The notes under the pieces: model-generated | Told to the model about the DNA's origin: nothing | Databases searched by the model: none | Seen by the model: the letters and a program-made list of their open reading frames with translations, nothing else | Position numbers and translations under genes: made by a program | Part shown: positions 18,278-26,502 of the stretch, in pieces | Numbering within the stretch: the stretch's first letter is position 1 | Layout: each line of letters starts with the position of its first letter | Assembly: GCF_019511345.1 (NCBI RefSeq) | Contig: NZ_JAEUAK010000005.1 | Location: 1 to 64,000, forward strand | Reading direction: 5' to 3' | Origin: Rhizobium mesosinicum | GTDB lineage: Bacteria > Pseudomonadota > Alphaproteobacteria > Rhizobiales > Rhizobiaceae | DNA length: 64,000 bases

Positions 18278-19227
18278 CGGCTGAACGCGTCTATACCGGT
18301 CAGTTCCACCGAGAGCGCCCAGAGACGGGTCGCCTCGTCGGGATCGACGGCATAGGCGCGCACGCTGGTTTCCGCGCCGTCATCCGAGATGACAGCGACA
18401 TCACAGTCTGCGCAGTAGAGGCCGCCGAGTCCTTCGAGCTGCGGCGAGGTCGCGGCCCAGACCTGTGTGGCGGCGCCCTGCTCCGGCGTCTTGAAACTCG
18501 GGTCGGCGGCGTTGCCCTCGGCATCGATCCAGCCGGCGGCGACCATGTCCTCCTTCTGCAAATGGCGCTGCAGCGGCGTCAGGATTTTGCCGGGATGCAG
18601 TGAGAAGGCGCGTATGCCGGCATCCCTGCCCAGCCTGTCGAGCTGCACTGCAAAGAGCGCGTTTGCGGTCTTCGACTGTCCATAGGCCTGCCACCGGTCA
18701 TACCCCTCGGAGAACTGGATGTCATTCCAGCGGATAGGTGTGATGCCATGGGCACCGGAGGAGACGGCAACCACACGGGCTCCCCTCGCTATCGCCGGCC
18801 AGAGGCGATTGACGAGCGCGAAATGGCCGAGATGATTGGTGGCGAACTGCGCCTCCCAGCCCGGACCCACCCGCGTTTCCGGGCAGGCCATGATGCCGGC
18901 GTTGTTGATGACGATATCGGCCTTGCGTCCGGAGGCGATGAAGCGTTCGGCAAACTGCTGCACGCTTTCGAGATCGGAAAGATCAAGCCTGCCGACCTCG
19001 ACATTGGCGATGCCCGAGAGCACCTCGGCCGCCGCTTCCGGCTGACGGGCGCCGATCAGCACATGGCTGCCTGCCCGCGACAGCGCCTTCGTCGTCTCCA
19101 GCCCAAGGCCGGAATGGCCGCCGGTGACGATTGCCAGTTTCCCCGTGAGGTCGATGCCGGCGAGCACGTCGTCGGCCGTTGAACGGGCGCCGAACCCGGA
19201 GCCGATCGGGTGTTGTGCGTTTTCCAT
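18274..19227 (-). CDS. Short-chain dehydrogenase, retinol dehydrogenase-like (copy 1)
   Basis: The 317-aa protein begins MENAQHPIGSGFGARSTADDVLAGIDLTGKLAIVTGGHSGLGLET, with the NAD(P) glycine motif TGGHSGLG. NNAGIM, the Ser of VVAVSSGAHG and the catalytic YGQSK follow. CADCDVAVISDD near the C-terminus is a family trait. It is divergent from an AraC-type regulator 99 bp away. An almost identical arrangement (SDR plus AraC, both homologous) recurs at 41227-43322. A role in reduction of an aldehyde or ketone under control of the AraC protein is likely. Confidence 0.88.
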
Positions 19228-19326
19228 TGATTCTCCTTTTTGCTTCTGTCTGAGACTAATGCGTTGGCGGCCATACGATCTATGCGTTAAAGTCCACGAT
19301 ATATTTGCGATCGTCCGGATTTCCGC

Positions 19327-20253
19327 ATGAGTTCCGTTTCCATGGATCCGCTCTCCGATGTGCTGGCACTCTTGAAGCCAAAGAGCTACGTCTCAGTCGG
19401 GCTCGATGCCGGCCGCGACTGGGCGATCGATTTCCCGCCGCCGCAGGGCATCAAGTTCAATGCCGTGCTGTCGGGCAGCTGCTGGCTGGAGGTGGATGGT
19501 ACCGCTGAGCCTGTCTGGCTGGAGGAAGGCGATTGTTTCCTGCTGACGCAGAGCCGGGCTTTCCGCATGATGAGCGATCGCAGCCTGCCGCCAATCCCGG
19601 CCCATGACGTCTATGCCCATGTGAAGGACGGGGTCGCCACCTGCAACGGCGGCGGCGCCTTCTTCCTGGTCGGCAGCCGCTTCGGCTTTTCCGGCCCTGG
19701 CGCCGACCTGCTTGTCGGCATCTTGCCGCCGGTTGTCCATATCAGCCAGCATTCGGATCAGGCCTCGGTCTTGCGTTTTGCCATCGACCAGATGGCGCGC
19801 GAGCTGCGCGGCCGACACCCGGGCGGCTTCCTGATGACCGAGCATCTGGCGCATATCATGCTGATGCAGATCCTGCGGCTCTATCTTTCAGCACCCGATA
19901 CCGAAGGCACAGGCTGGCTCTTCGCGCTCGCTGACCGGCAGATCGGCATGGCGATCGGCGCCATGCATGCCGAGCCGGCGCGCCGCTGGACGCTGCAGCA
20001 GCTTGCAGCCATGACCGGCATGTCGCGTTCCTCCTTTGCCGAGCGTTTCAGGCAGAAAGTCGGTACTGCGCCGATGGATTACCTGACGCGCTGGCGCATG
20101 ATGCTGGCGGGCGAACGGCTGGCAAAGAGTCGCGAGCCGATCGGAACGATTGCGCTTTCGCTGGGCTATGAGTCAGAAAGTGCCTTCAGTACCGCCTTCA
20201 AGCGTGTGATGGCGCGCTCGCCACGACAATACGGCCGGGACGCGGCAGGATAA
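19327..20253 (+). CDS. AraC-family regulator with cupin domain (copy 1)
   Basis: The 308-aa protein has an N-terminal cupin-type sensor. It begins MDPLSDVLALLKPKSYVSVGLDAG, and WLEEGDCFLLTQSRAFRMMSD is the cupin core. A C-terminal AraC pair of helix-turn-helix motifs follows: WTLQQLAAMTGMSRSSFAERF and PIGTIALSLGYESESAFSTAFKRV. It lies back-to-back with the SDR gene, which it probably controls. A second internal start at MDPLSD (19342) aligns with the paralogue at 42294. The inducer is unknown. Confidence 0.88.
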   Translation: MSSVSMDPLSDVLALLKPKSYVSVGLDAGRDWAIDFPPPQGIKFNAVLSGSCWLEVDGTAEPVWLEEGDCFLLTQSRAFRMMSDRSLPPIPAHDVYAHVKDGVATCNGGGAFFLVGSRFGFSGPGADLLVGILPPVVHISQHSDQASVLRFAIDQMARELRGRHPGGFLMTEHLAHIMLMQILRLYLSAPDTEGTGWLFALADRQIGMAIGAMHAEPARRWTLQQLAAMTGMSRSSFAERFRQKVGTAPMDYLTRWRMMLAGERLAKSREPIGTIALSLGYESESAFSTAFKRVMARSPRQYGRDAAG

Positions 20254-20382
20254 AAGACGCAGGCCGCGGTCTTGCAGAAACGGCAGTCGTTTCATACCTA
20301 TAGAAGGAATGGTATGCGTCCGGCCCTTGCCGGCCCTCGCAGCATTCCGGGCCTTCGTGCCGCGCCTTACGAGGATGAAACC

Positions 20383-21288
20383 ATGAATATCGACAGGATT
20401 CTGCGGTCAGTCGTGGCCGTTCGCGCCTCCATCCCCGAAGATGCCTTCACCGCGAATACGCTAGGCACCCGCCGGGAAGGAAGCGGCGTCGTCATCAGGG
20501 AAAACGGGCTGGTGCTCACCATCGGCTACCTGATCACCGAAGCAGACGAAATCTGGCTGACGCGCCATGACGGCAAGGTCGTGCCCGGCCATGCACTGGC
20601 CTATGACCAGGAAACCGGCTTCGGCCTCATTCAGGCTCTCGCCCCTCTCGAGCTGCCAGCCATCGAAATCGGCGACAAGGTAAAGACTAAAGTCGGCGAT
20701 GCAGTCATTTTTGCCGATGGTCTCGGTGAATTCGTACAGGCCCATATCGTCGCCAAACAGGAATTTGCGGGCTACTGGGAATATCTGCTCGACGAAGCGA
20801 TCTTCATCGCGCCCGCTCATCCCTCCTGGGGCGGCGCGGCACTCATAAGCGACGAAGGCAAGCTGCTCGGCATCGGTTCGCTGCGCCTGCAGATGGTGCA
20901 GGACGATGAAGTCGCCGACATTAATATGGTCGTGCCGATCAACCTCCTGCCGCCGATCCTCGACGATGTGCTCAACCGCGGCCAGATCGACCGGCCGCCG
21001 CGACCCTGGCTCGGTGCTTTTTCGGCCGAAAGCAATGGCGAAGTGGTGGTCATGAGCGTTGCTCAGGGCAGTCCGGCCGCACAGGCCGGCCTGCAACAGG
21101 GCGACGTGATCTCGGAAATCCGCGACGGCGAAGTGGACGGGCTTGCCGATTTCTACCGCAAGGTCTGGAAGAGCGGCCCGGCGGGGGCGGAAATTCCCAT
21201 GCGTGTGCTGAGGAACGGCCGCGAAGCATGGCTGCGCATCAAATCGGCCGATCGCAACAGCTTCCTCAAAAAGCCGCTGATGCAATAA
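20383..21288 (+). CDS. S1C/HtrA-like pseudoprotease with PDZ domain
   Basis: The 301-aa protein has a trypsin-like fold of the HtrA type (about 5-200) and one PDZ domain (about 208-290, VVMSVAQGSPAAQAGLQQGDVI). The catalytic residues are gone. VLTIGYLI replaces TNxHV (Tyr49 for His), the Asp segment reads QETGFGLIQ, and the Ser motif GNSGGP is HPSWGGAAL (Trp149 for Ser). There is no signal peptide, so it should be cytoplasmic. It may bind peptides or act as a scaffold. The start at 20383 has GAGG upstream; the open frame reaches 20272, but the added residues look non-coding. Confidence 0.8.
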   Translation: MNIDRILRSVVAVRASIPEDAFTANTLGTRREGSGVVIRENGLVLTIGYLITEADEIWLTRHDGKVVPGHALAYDQETGFGLIQALAPLELPAIEIGDKVKTKVGDAVIFADGLGEFVQAHIVAKQEFAGYWEYLLDEAIFIAPAHPSWGGAALISDEGKLLGIGSLRLQMVQDDEVADINMVVPINLLPPILDDVLNRGQIDRPPRPWLGAFSAESNGEVVVMSVAQGSPAAQAGLQQGDVISEIRDGEVDGLADFYRKVWKSGPAGAEIPMRVLRNGREAWLRIKSADRNSFLKKPLMQ

Positions 21289-21320
21289 AGCAGATACAGA
21301 GTGGCACCATTCGGCGGCTT

Positions 21321-22049
21321 TTATATGTAAAGAGGCGCCATTCGGCGCCAGGCACCGGCGCGGTGTGCCCTGCCATCCCAGAAATGCAGCTGATGGCCGA
21401 CACCCTTGTCCGCGAGCAGGCGGCTGAGATAGCGATTATTGTCGAGGAAGGGATCCTCGTTGCCGATCGTCAGGACGATTTCGACCTGCCGCAGCTTCTC
21501 CAGCCGCCAGTCAAAGGAAAGACCCGGCAGGAAATGGGTCGGCATGTGGAAATAGACCGTCTCGTCGTAATAGCCGTCGAAAAGATCGCCGAAGGACTCG
21601 ACCTTCATCGTCAGGTCATAGCGCCCGGAAAAGGCCACGAGCTTGCGGAAGAGATGCGGGTGGCGGAAGACGAGACTGGCGGCCTGGAAGGCGCCGAGGC
21701 TGCAGCCGTGGACGATGGTGCATTCGTGGCCGTTGCGGCTCTGCATCAGCGGCAGAACCTCGTTCAGCACATATTCCTCGAAAGCGATATGACGGCGGAT
21801 GCGGTCGGCCGGATGGCGGCCGAAATCGTAAAAGCTCTCGCCGGCCAGACCCTCTATGCAGAAAAGTTGCAGATGACCGGCCTCGAGCTTTTCGGCGAGG
21901 CTGGCGACGATCCCGAGATGTTCATATTCCCAAAAGCGCCCTTCCCGAGTTGGGAATACCAAGACTTTGGCGCCGGCATGCCCGAACACCAGAAGCTCCA
22001 TGTCACGGTGGAGCCGATCGCTGTACCAGCGCAGATATTCCCGGTTCAT
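21321..22049 (-). CDS. Putative esterase (esterase D/PF00756-like)
   Basis: The 242-aa protein has the alpha/beta-hydrolase nucleophile elbow TIVHGCSLGAFQAASLVFRHPHLF, with Ser in GCSLG. The acid is probably Asp in TIGNEDPFLDN and the His is in HFWDGRAHRAGAWRRM. The short N-terminus MNREYLRWYSDRLHRDMELLVFGHAGAKVLVFP fits the esterase D-like group that hydrolyses simple esters. It overlaps the upstream esterase gene by ATGA, so the two are translationally coupled. Confidence 0.8.
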   Translation of the reverse strand: MNREYLRWYSDRLHRDMELLVFGHAGAKVLVFPTREGRFWEYEHLGIVASLAEKLEAGHLQLFCIEGLAGESFYDFGRHPADRIRRHIAFEEYVLNEVLPLMQSRNGHECTIVHGCSLGAFQAASLVFRHPHLFRKLVAFSGRYDLTMKVESFGDLFDGYYDETVYFHMPTHFLPGLSFDWRLEKLRQVEIVLTIGNEDPFLDNNRYLSRLLADKGVGHQLHFWDGRAHRAGAWRRMAPLYI

Positions 22050-23011
22050 AGATTCCTGAAAAACCGCCCGACTCGCTCGCGCAGTGCGGTTTGTTGCACT
22101 GCACTGTCAGCATAATCGAAATGCCCGGCATCCAGGATGAAGATTTCATTAAATTTTGATTTTGGAAGAGCGTTCGCCACAGCGAACTGACAGGGGGGTG
22201 CCACCGCCGGATCGAAGAGCGCGACAGCGGCCAGCATCGGCACGTTGATGCGGCCCGCAGCCGTTGCGGCATCAAAAAGGCGTAGTTTTTCAAAGACGTC
22301 GGGATGAGCCTTCGCATATTCCTGCACCGAATGGGCGCTGCCCACCATCGGCAATGTCAGCCAGAGCTTGCGGTTGCCGAAGGTCGGTACCGTCAGATGG
22401 CCGCGCTTGATCCTGCTGTCGAAGGGAATGCCGAGCGCGCCGATACCGCCGCCGAAGCTGATCCCGCTATAGCCGATGTGGCCATCGAGCGCGGGATAGA
22501 GCGACAGCAGTGTAGAAACGGCAACCCAGAGGTCCTCGACGCAGCCACCGATCACGTAATGGTCGGGATCATCGATATCATGCAGCACATGGAAGGGAGC
22601 GTCGGGTGAAATCGGCGGATGAGCGCTGCGCGACATGCCGCGGAAGCAGGGAAAGAGGATCGCGGTTTCCTCGACCGGAATATCAAATTCAGGCTGGTCC
22701 CTGCCTCCATAACCGTGGCCGACGACGAGGCCACGCTTGACCTCACCCTTGCGGGGCGTGAGCAGCCAGCCGCCGATGCTGATATCATCCGTGGACGTGT
22801 AGACGATATCGCGTACCTGCCAGTTTGGATGGGTATCTTTGCTCGGGCTCAGGCGCGGCTCGGGCTTCACCGCCAGAGCCCTGGCATAGCGGTTCTGCCA
22901 GAAGAGATCGAATCCCGAGAGCGATTCCGGCGGGCGGATCGCCTGCAGGTCGGCAAGCGTCATGCCGTAGGTGGGATCGAAGTCGAAAGGATGGTCCGTC
23001 GGGATGCTCAT
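22046..23011 (-). CDS. Acetylxylan esterase-like alpha/beta hydrolase
   Basis: The 321-aa protein resembles the AXE1/cephalosporin-C deacetylase family: DFDPTYGMTLADLQAI at the start, GLVVGHGYGGRDQPEFDIP, the elbow HIGYSGISFGGGIGALGIPFDSRI and ILDAGHFDYADSA for the His. Such enzymes remove acetyl groups from sugars or small esters. The start at 23011 is a guess; a TTG at 23077 with GGGAGAGGG upstream would add 22 residues. It forms a two-gene unit with the second esterase, suggesting sequential ester hydrolysis of one substrate. Confidence 0.78.
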   Translation of the reverse strand: MSIPTDHPFDFDPTYGMTLADLQAIRPPESLSGFDLFWQNRYARALAVKPEPRLSPSKDTHPNWQVRDIVYTSTDDISIGGWLLTPRKGEVKRGLVVGHGYGGRDQPEFDIPVEETAILFPCFRGMSRSAHPPISPDAPFHVLHDIDDPDHYVIGGCVEDLWVAVSTLLSLYPALDGHIGYSGISFGGGIGALGIPFDSRIKRGHLTVPTFGNRKLWLTLPMVGSAHSVQEYAKAHPDVFEKLRLFDAATAAGRINVPMLAAVALFDPAVAPPCQFAVANALPKSKFNEIFILDAGHFDYADSAVQQTALRERVGRFFRNL

Positions 23012-23206
23012 GCAATGCTTGTTGCCGTGAAACCAGCCAGGGAGCAAGGCCTGCGGCCAGTTCCTGCCCACAATCAAACCGCCCTCTCCCTGAAATTGCG
23101 TGACAGCCCTGCTCGGCTGGTTTTAACTATAGTGCGCCGTCCACGCCGACTCGGGCGGCGCTCATTCGTTTTGCGTTCACTTCATCGGTCGGAGGGACCG
23201 CTTCAA

Positions 23207-23332
23207 ATGAAAATCCCTGTCAACGGCGCGGCCGCGACGATCGGCCGGAAACTCGTCCGTGCTTCATGCGGGCGCGGGGTCCGCGTCCATATCGAAGACG
23301 AATTGAGCAACAGACTGCCGGAGCGCACCTGA
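23207..23332 (+). CDS. Possible 41-aa leader ORF upstream of otnK
   Basis: A short frame (MKIPVNGAAATIGRKLVRAS to RLPERT) starts 11 bases after GGAGGGA and stops one base before the otnK start. It is basic, with no recognised domain. It could be a coupling leader peptide, the tail of a lost gene, or chance. The tight junction with otnK is the only positive argument. Confidence 0.25.
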   Translation: MKIPVNGAAATIGRKLVRASCGRGVRVHIEDELSNRLPERT

Positions 23333-23333
23333 C

Positions 23334-24596
23334 ATGCTGCTTGGAGCCATAGCCGACGATTTCACCGGCGCCAGCGATCTTGCCAACACCCTTGCCCGCG
23401 GCGGCATGGCGACGATGCAGTTCGTCGGCCCCGGCCGCGGCAAGGTCAATTGCGAAGCCGGCGTGGTGGCGCTGAAGACGCGCTCGGTACCGGTCGAGGA
23501 CGCGGTGTTGCAATCCATGGATGCGGCGCGCTGGCTGCTGGACCAGGGCTGCGAGCAGATCTTCTTCAAATATTGTTCGACCTTCGATTCCACACGTGAA
23601 GGCAATATCGGCCCGGTGGCAGAAGCGCTGCAGCGGCTGACGGGGGCCGATGTCACCGTCGTTTGCCCGGCCTTTCCGGCAACCGGAAGGCGGGTGTTCA
23701 TGAGCCACCTCTTCGTCAAGGACAAGCTGCTCAGCGAATCCGGCATGGAAAACCATCCGCTGACGCCGATGACCGATCCTGATATCCGCCGCTGGCTGCG
23801 GTACCAGACGCGCGGCGGCGTCGGCAGCATCACGCTCGATACGGTGCGCGAAGGTTCGGGCGCCATCCGCAGCCGGTTGCGCGACGAGCTCACCGATGGC
23901 AACCGCCTCGTCGTCGTCGATGCGATCGAGGATGAAGACCTCATGACGATCGGCGAGGCCGTCGCCGACCATGCGCTGGTCACGGGCGGATCGGGCTTGG
24001 CGCAGGGGTTGGCGCGCAATTTCGCCAGGCACGGCAAGCTTTCCGGCATCCCTGCCGACGTGCCTGTCGTCACCGGACCGGGCGTCGTCCTCTGCGGCTC
24101 CTGCTCGCTCGCCTCGCAGAACCAGGTCGCCTGCCACCTGCAGAACCATCCCGGCCTTTCGATCGATCCGGCAGCCATCGTGCGCGGCACCATGTCGGTG
24201 GAGATCGCCGCCCGCTGGGTCGCTTCCAATGCGGCCGACAATCCGATCGTCTATTCAACCACTTCGCCCGATGTCGTGAGCTTCGTGCAGCAGCGCTTCG
24301 GCCGCGAGGAATCGGCAAAGATCCTCGAAGATTTCTTCGGCAGCCTCGCCAAACGGCTTGCCGATTCCGGCACGCGCCAGATCGTCGTCGGCGGCGGGGA
24401 AACATCCGGCGCGGTCGTGGAGGCACTCGGCCTCAAGCATATGACCATCGGTGCGGAGATCGATCCCGGCGTGCCGGTTCTGGTGTCGGAGTACGGCCGG
24501 TCGATGCGCCCGATCGGGCTTGCGCTGAAGAGCGGCAATTTCGGTTCGCCCGATTTCTTCGCCAAGGCACTGGACAGGATTGCCGGCCATGAATGA
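23334..24596 (+). CDS. otnK: 3-oxo-tetronate kinase (four-carbon acid sugar kinase)
   Basis: The 420-aa protein is of the DUF1537/OtnK type. The N-terminus LLGAIADDFTGASDLANTLARGGM is the sugar-acid binding signature. FKYCSTFDSTREGNIGPVAEAL follows in the N-terminal domain. The nucleotide-binding C-terminal half has VVVGGGETSGAVVEALGLK and VPVLVSEYGRSMRPIGLALKSGNFGS. OtnK phosphorylates 3-oxo-tetronate at O4. It overlaps otnC by 8 bases. The dehydrogenase, isomerase and transporter genes that usually complete this route are not in the window. Confidence 0.9.
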   Translation: MLLGAIADDFTGASDLANTLARGGMATMQFVGPGRGKVNCEAGVVALKTRSVPVEDAVLQSMDAARWLLDQGCEQIFFKYCSTFDSTREGNIGPVAEALQRLTGADVTVVCPAFPATGRRVFMSHLFVKDKLLSESGMENHPLTPMTDPDIRRWLRYQTRGGVGSITLDTVREGSGAIRSRLRDELTDGNRLVVVDAIEDEDLMTIGEAVADHALVTGGSGLAQGLARNFARHGKLSGIPADVPVVTGPGVVLCGSCSLASQNQVACHLQNHPGLSIDPAAIVRGTMSVEIAARWVASNAADNPIVYSTTSPDVVSFVQQRFGREESAKILEDFFGSLAKRLADSGTRQIVVGGGETSGAVVEALGLKHMTIGAEIDPGVPVLVSEYGRSMRPIGLALKSGNFGSPDFFAKALDRIAGHE

Positions 24597-25224
24597 AACG
24601 GCACTGCGCGAAGCCATCGTCCGCTGGGGAAAATCGCTCTTCGAGCGCGGCCTGACGGCCGGGTCCTCCGGCAATATCTCGGTGAAGACCCCAGACGGCT
24701 ACCTTGCGACGCCTACCAATTCCTGTCTCGGTTTCCTCGATGCCGACAGGCTTTCGAAGCTCGACAGCGACGGCAAGCATCTCTCCGGTGATGCGCCGAC
24801 CAAGGAACTGCCGCTGCATTTTTCCTTTTATGAGAAGCGGCCGCAAACGGGTGCCGTGGTGCATCTGCACTCCACCTACGCGACGGCCCTTTCCTGCCTT
24901 GCCGATACCGATCCGAGGGATGCCATTCCGCCGCTGACGCCCTATGTGGTGATGCGGGTCGGCAAGGTTCCGATCATACCCTATACCCGGCCGGGTTCGA
25001 GCGAGGTGAAGCCGCTGATTGCCGAGATCGCCGGCGAGCACAGCGCCGTGCTTCTGGAAAACCACGGGCCGATCGTATCGGCCGCCACGCTCGATTCCGC
25101 CGTCTTCGCGATCGAAGAGTTGGAAGAGGCAGCAAAGCTTTCGATCATCACCCGTGGCATGAAGGTCAGACAGCTCAATACCGAACAGATCGCCGATCTG
25201 GAGCGGCATTTCAAACTGCGTTAA
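24589..25224 (+). CDS. otnC: 3-oxo-tetronate-4-phosphate decarboxylase (class II aldolase fold)
   Basis: The 211-aa protein is a class II aldolase/adducin domain: GLTAGSSGNISVKTPDGYLATPTNSCLGFLD near the N-terminus. Metal ligands are in VVHLHSTYATALSCL (two His) and in LLENHGPIVSA (one His), with a catalytic acid in KELPLHFSFYE. Family members decarboxylate 3-oxo-tetronate 4-phosphate to dihydroxyacetone phosphate and CO2. The preferred ATG lies inside the otnK stop region (ATGAATGA), implying coupling. It is followed by a dispersed hairpin repeat. Confidence 0.9.
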   Translation: MNETALREAIVRWGKSLFERGLTAGSSGNISVKTPDGYLATPTNSCLGFLDADRLSKLDSDGKHLSGDAPTKELPLHFSFYEKRPQTGAVVHLHSTYATALSCLADTDPRDAIPPLTPYVVMRVGKVPIIPYTRPGSSEVKPLIAEIAGEHSAVLLENHGPIVSAATLDSAVFAIEELEEAAKLSIITRGMKVRQLNTEQIADLERHFKLR

Positions 25225-25231
25225 TTCTCTG

Positions 25232-25285
25232 TTTTCACGCATTTCCGGACGCGAAACCGCTGCGCGCTTCTGCTGGAATTGCTTA
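25232..25285. repeat. Dispersed rhizobial hairpin repeat, copy A
   Basis: The hairpin has outer arms GCATTTCC (25239-25246) and GGAATTGC (25275-25282) with one mismatch. The conserved core is CGCTGCGC between GCGAAA and TTCTGC. Related copies are at 37391 and 48009. The repeat's last bases supply the stop codon of the leftward phosphatase gene, and it also sits 8 bp after otnC, so it may act as a convergent terminator. Confidence 0.75.
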
Positions 25286-26092
25286 TGCAAGCTCAATCAA
25301 GAGAGCCCGGTGGTCGGAAACTTCGGGCTGCTCCACCACCTCGAAACGCTGCACCACGATATCAGGCGTCACCAGCATATAATCGGCAAAGCGTCCCTCC
25401 TTCGGGTAGAGCGAAGTGCGGGTATCGGAAAAACCCTTGCCGGTGACGAGATCGTTGAGGCCGAGGCGACCGAGCTTTTCGAAGGTGATACTGTCAGGCA
25501 GCACGTTGAAATCGCCGCAGACGACGAGGCGTTCATCACCAGGCCAGACGCGTTCGATCAGCTCGACCAGCGCATCCGCCTGCGCATGGCGAGCCGGAAT
25601 ATCGCCCTTGCCGGCGGGATCACGCAAGCCGTGCAGCTGGACGATGGTGACCGAAAAGCCGCCGGTATAATCGAACAGACGGATGCAATGGGCGTTGCGG
25701 GAGCGCGGATGCTCGCCCCAGCCATCGGACGAAAAGCGGCCATGAATAAAATCCACCGCCTGGCCGATGACCGGATACGACTTGCGAACGAAAGTGGCGA
25801 TGCCGAATTCGGTGGTAAACACCCTCCCGCCGTGAAAGAGATCACCCCGCGCAAACGGGCAGAAGAAGCCGTCATGATCGGGCAGAGCGGCGGCGACCTC
25901 GTCATAAAGATGGGCGCGCTGCGGCAGCACGACGTTCCCATCGCGGTATTCCAGCCATTCCGGCGCATCGGCGGCCGATCGCACCACCTCCTGCAGGCAG
26001 AAAACATCGGCCTCGGCGCCCGCGAGGTAAGTGATCAGCGGCGCATGGATGCTCCCGCCCCAGACATTCAGTGAAATAATCCGCAAACCCAT
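25283..26092 (-). CDS. Endonuclease/exonuclease/phosphatase family protein
   Basis: The 269-aa protein starts MGLRIISLNVWGG. It has the metal-binding Glu in DVFCLQEVV, the catalytic motif VVCGDFNVLPDS (Asp, Asn) and the terminal VSDHRALLIEL (Asp-His). HGRFSSDGWGEHPRSRNAH lies in the middle. These define the DNase I/inositol phosphatase fold; the substrate may be a nucleic acid or phosphoester lipid. The start has GGAAGGGG upstream. There is no signal peptide. It is monocistronic and faces otnC. Confidence 0.87.
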   Translation of the reverse strand: MGLRIISLNVWGGSIHAPLITYLAGAEADVFCLQEVVRSAADAPEWLEYRDGNVVLPQRAHLYDEVAAALPDHDGFFCPFARGDLFHGGRVFTTEFGIATFVRKSYPVIGQAVDFIHGRFSSDGWGEHPRSRNAHCIRLFDYTGGFSVTIVQLHGLRDPAGKGDIPARHAQADALVELIERVWPGDERLVVCGDFNVLPDSITFEKLGRLGLNDLVTGKGFSDTRTSLYPKEGRFADYMLVTPDIVVQRFEVVEQPEVSDHRALLIELA

Positions 26093-26186
26093 GCCAGCCC
26101 CTTCCGGCGGGAAACTAGCAGATTCTTGTGAGGAACAAATGCCGGTCCTGCCCTGTTGTTGTCTTTGGACAGTAAGGAGAAACATC

Positions 26187-26390
26187 ATGGGATCGAACAG
26201 CCCCAAGGATGGTGCACCCGGCACCACGGATCAGTCGCCGCGCTGGGAAGGCCCCCAGGGCACAAAACCGTCAGGCTATCTGCATGCGAAGGATGATCCG
26301 GAAAAGGCCCTCGACGCGCATGGCGAGAACCTTAACCACCCCAAGGTGAAGAAGGTTTCCGACGCCATGAAGACGAAGGAAGACGAGTAG
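26187..26390 (+). CDS. Small hydrophilic protein
   Basis: The 67-aa protein is rich in Pro, Gly, Lys, Asp and Glu (MGSNSPKDGAPGTTDQSPRW, ending KKVSDAMKTKEDE), with AAGGAG six bases before the ATG. It has no hydrophobic core and looks intrinsically disordered, like small stress-related proteins often found in rhizobia. The composition recalls desiccation-type hydrophilins but no family is recognised. Confidence 0.65.
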   Translation: MGSNSPKDGAPGTTDQSPRWEGPQGTKPSGYLHAKDDPEKALDAHGENLNHPKVKKVSDAMKTKEDE

Positions 26391-26502
26391 AAAGACCGGG
26401 CGGCAGTCACCCGGCAACCTTTCATGACACCCGGAGGCGGCGCTCCTCATCACCCTTCAAACGCGGCCCGCGAGGCGCCGGATTGTAACCTCAACAGCTC
26501 GA

